Positions 31,941-32,552 of a stretch of 32,552 nt of DNA are shown here, one piece after another. The stretch is from contig NZ_SCTC01000073.1 of NCBI RefSeq assembly GCF_004299445.1, positions 1 to 32,552 on the forward strand, in the 5' to 3' direction. The notes under the pieces are model-generated. The model searched no databases. It saw only the letters and a program-made list of their open reading frames with translations, and was not told the DNA's origin. A program made the position numbers and the translations under genes. Origin of the DNA: Phenylobacterium sp. (lineage in GTDB: Bacteria > Pseudomonadota > Alphaproteobacteria > Caulobacterales > Caulobacteraceae). Each line of letters opens with the position of its first letter. Position 1 is the first letter of the stretch.

Positions 31941-32552
31941 GCGTCGACGCGGCGATCATCGCCTCGCGCTCCACAGAGGTCAGCACACGCCAGCGGCCGT
32001 CGGGCAGGTCGCCCAGCTCCAGAGGCCCGATCCTGACCCGCAGCAGGTCCATCACCCGCAGTTGCACCAGCTCGCACATGCGCCGGATCTGGCGGTTACG
32101 GCCTTCGGTGAGAACGAAGCGAAGGGTCTGGCCTTCGATCCGCGTCACCTTGGCCGGGCGCAGCTTGCGACCGTCCAGTTCCAGGCCGTGGCGCAGACGG
32201 TTGAGCGTGGGCTCGTCGATCCGGCCGGCGACCCGAACGACGTACTCCTTGTCGAGCTCGGACTGCGGCCCGATCACGGCCTTGGCCAGCACCCCGTCGT
32301 TGGAGAGGATCAGCAGGCCATGGCTGTCGAGGTCGAGGCGTCCCAGGGGCGGCAGGCTCATCCTGGCGTCCGGGATCGTGGCGCTCTCGCCCACCAGCGC
32401 CTGACGGGTCAGGAGGCGCACCGCCGGCGTGTAGCCCGGCTCGGGCTGGCCCGAGACATAACCCGTGGGCTTGTTCAGGACCGCGGTGAAGCCTTCGAGC
32501 CGCCCCTCGGCCTTGTCGGTGAGGGTCAGCGTCTGGCCCGGCTGGATCTTGC
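31852..32552 (-). CDS. RsuA/RluB/E/F family pseudouridine synthase (N terminus outside the window)
   Basis: The frame is open to the last base of the window; about 233 C-terminal residues are visible. The visible part begins just after the S4-type RNA-binding domain (KIQPGQTLTL), continues with the NKPTGYVSGQPEPGYTPAVRLL segment (near window position 32460) and the catalytic motif GRLDLDSHGLLILSNDG, where the first Asp is the nucleophile, and ends with the EGRNRQIRRMCEL motif near the end of the fold. The C-terminal tail (about 35 residues, rich in Gly, Pro, Ser and Arg) is probably disordered. Such enzymes modify a single uridine in 16S or 23S rRNA; the exact position cannot be told. It overlaps the kinase gene by 89 bp, tail to tail. 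Confidence 0.93.
   Translation of the reverse strand, partial: KIQPGQTLTLTDKAEGRLEGFTAVLNKPTGYVSGQPEPGYTPAVRLLTRQALVGESATIPDARMSLPPLGRLDLDSHGLLILSNDGVLAKAVIGPQSELDKEYVVRVAGRIDEPTLNRLRHGLELDGRKLRPAKVTRIEGQTLRFVLTEGRNRQIRRMCELVQLRVMDLLRVRIGPLELGDLPDGRWRVLTSVEREAMIAASTPKSVGPGSGRPQGARPSPRGPASPRGSTA

Noticed and set aside
1..32552. Search for CRISPR arrays, insertion sequences, tRNA genes, toxin-antitoxin pairs and phage genes
   Set aside because: No spaced direct repeats, transposase motifs, tRNA cloverleaf or small toxin-antitoxin pairs were seen on either strand.

Overview
The window is GC-rich, densely packed DNA from an alphaproteobacterium, most likely a member of the Caulobacteraceae (Caulobacter/Phenylobacterium type). 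The strongest taxonomic marker is a clear orthologue of PopA, the c-di-GMP effector of the Caulobacter cell cycle (5478-6809). A TadG-like pilus protein, a recG-sdhE-mfd neighbourhood, alphaproteobacterial cysK and AapJ-type families and frequent GTG/TTG starts agree with this. I see no tRNA, rRNA, insertion sequence, phage gene or CRISPR array. The window is chromosomal core with a short accessory-looking stretch at about 23.4-26.3 kb.

Layout. 1-3164: the 3' part of a TadG-like von Willebrand protein, a MOSC protein, a TusA-like sulfur carrier and a YihY membrane protein. 3165-5359: a 235-bp gap with a hairpin, then an alpha-methylacyl-CoA racemase/CoA-transferase and a short-chain dehydrogenase. 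5478-7339: popA and a CcdC-like membrane protein, translationally coupled. 7336-12824 (minus strand): a lipoprotein with a SurA/EpsD-type fold, sdhE, mfd and two small secreted paralogues. 12910-15398 (plus strand): recG and a YciI-like protein. 15401-21974 (minus strand): a tight six-gene run starting with the lipopolysaccharide inner-core genes kdsA, hldE and hldD, followed by a DUF3089 protein, a quinone-oxidoreductase-like enzyme and a DUF2817 peptidase-like protein. 22173-23369: cyclopropane-fatty-acid synthase. 23389-26257 (minus strand): a large LuxR-HTH/alpha-beta-hydrolase fusion, followed by a PEP-CTERM surface protein gene broken by one in-frame stop. 26376-31940: sulfur amino-acid genes cysK, sseA and metC, with a GNAT acetyltransferase, an AapJ-like binding lipoprotein and a glycerate-kinase-like protein. 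31852-32552: the C-terminal part of an rRNA pseudouridine synthase.

The features most worth a second look are the double-HTH regulator fused to an alpha/beta hydrolase that has lost its nucleophile; the GNAT gene whose only well-placed start is AUA; the PEP-CTERM gene split by a single TAA; a 12-bp stem that puts the cysK ribosome binding site in its loop; a perfect 13-bp palindrome containing both stop codons of a convergent gene pair; four convergent gene pairs whose stop codons overlap in CTAG or TTAG; a second alpha/beta-hydrolase-like protein (DUF3089) with Glu at the nucleophile position; and the tandem two-cysteine secreted paralogues. I did not find a multi-gene defence or other wholly new system. 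The best candidate for something undescribed is the regulator at 24440-26257 together with its neighbours.
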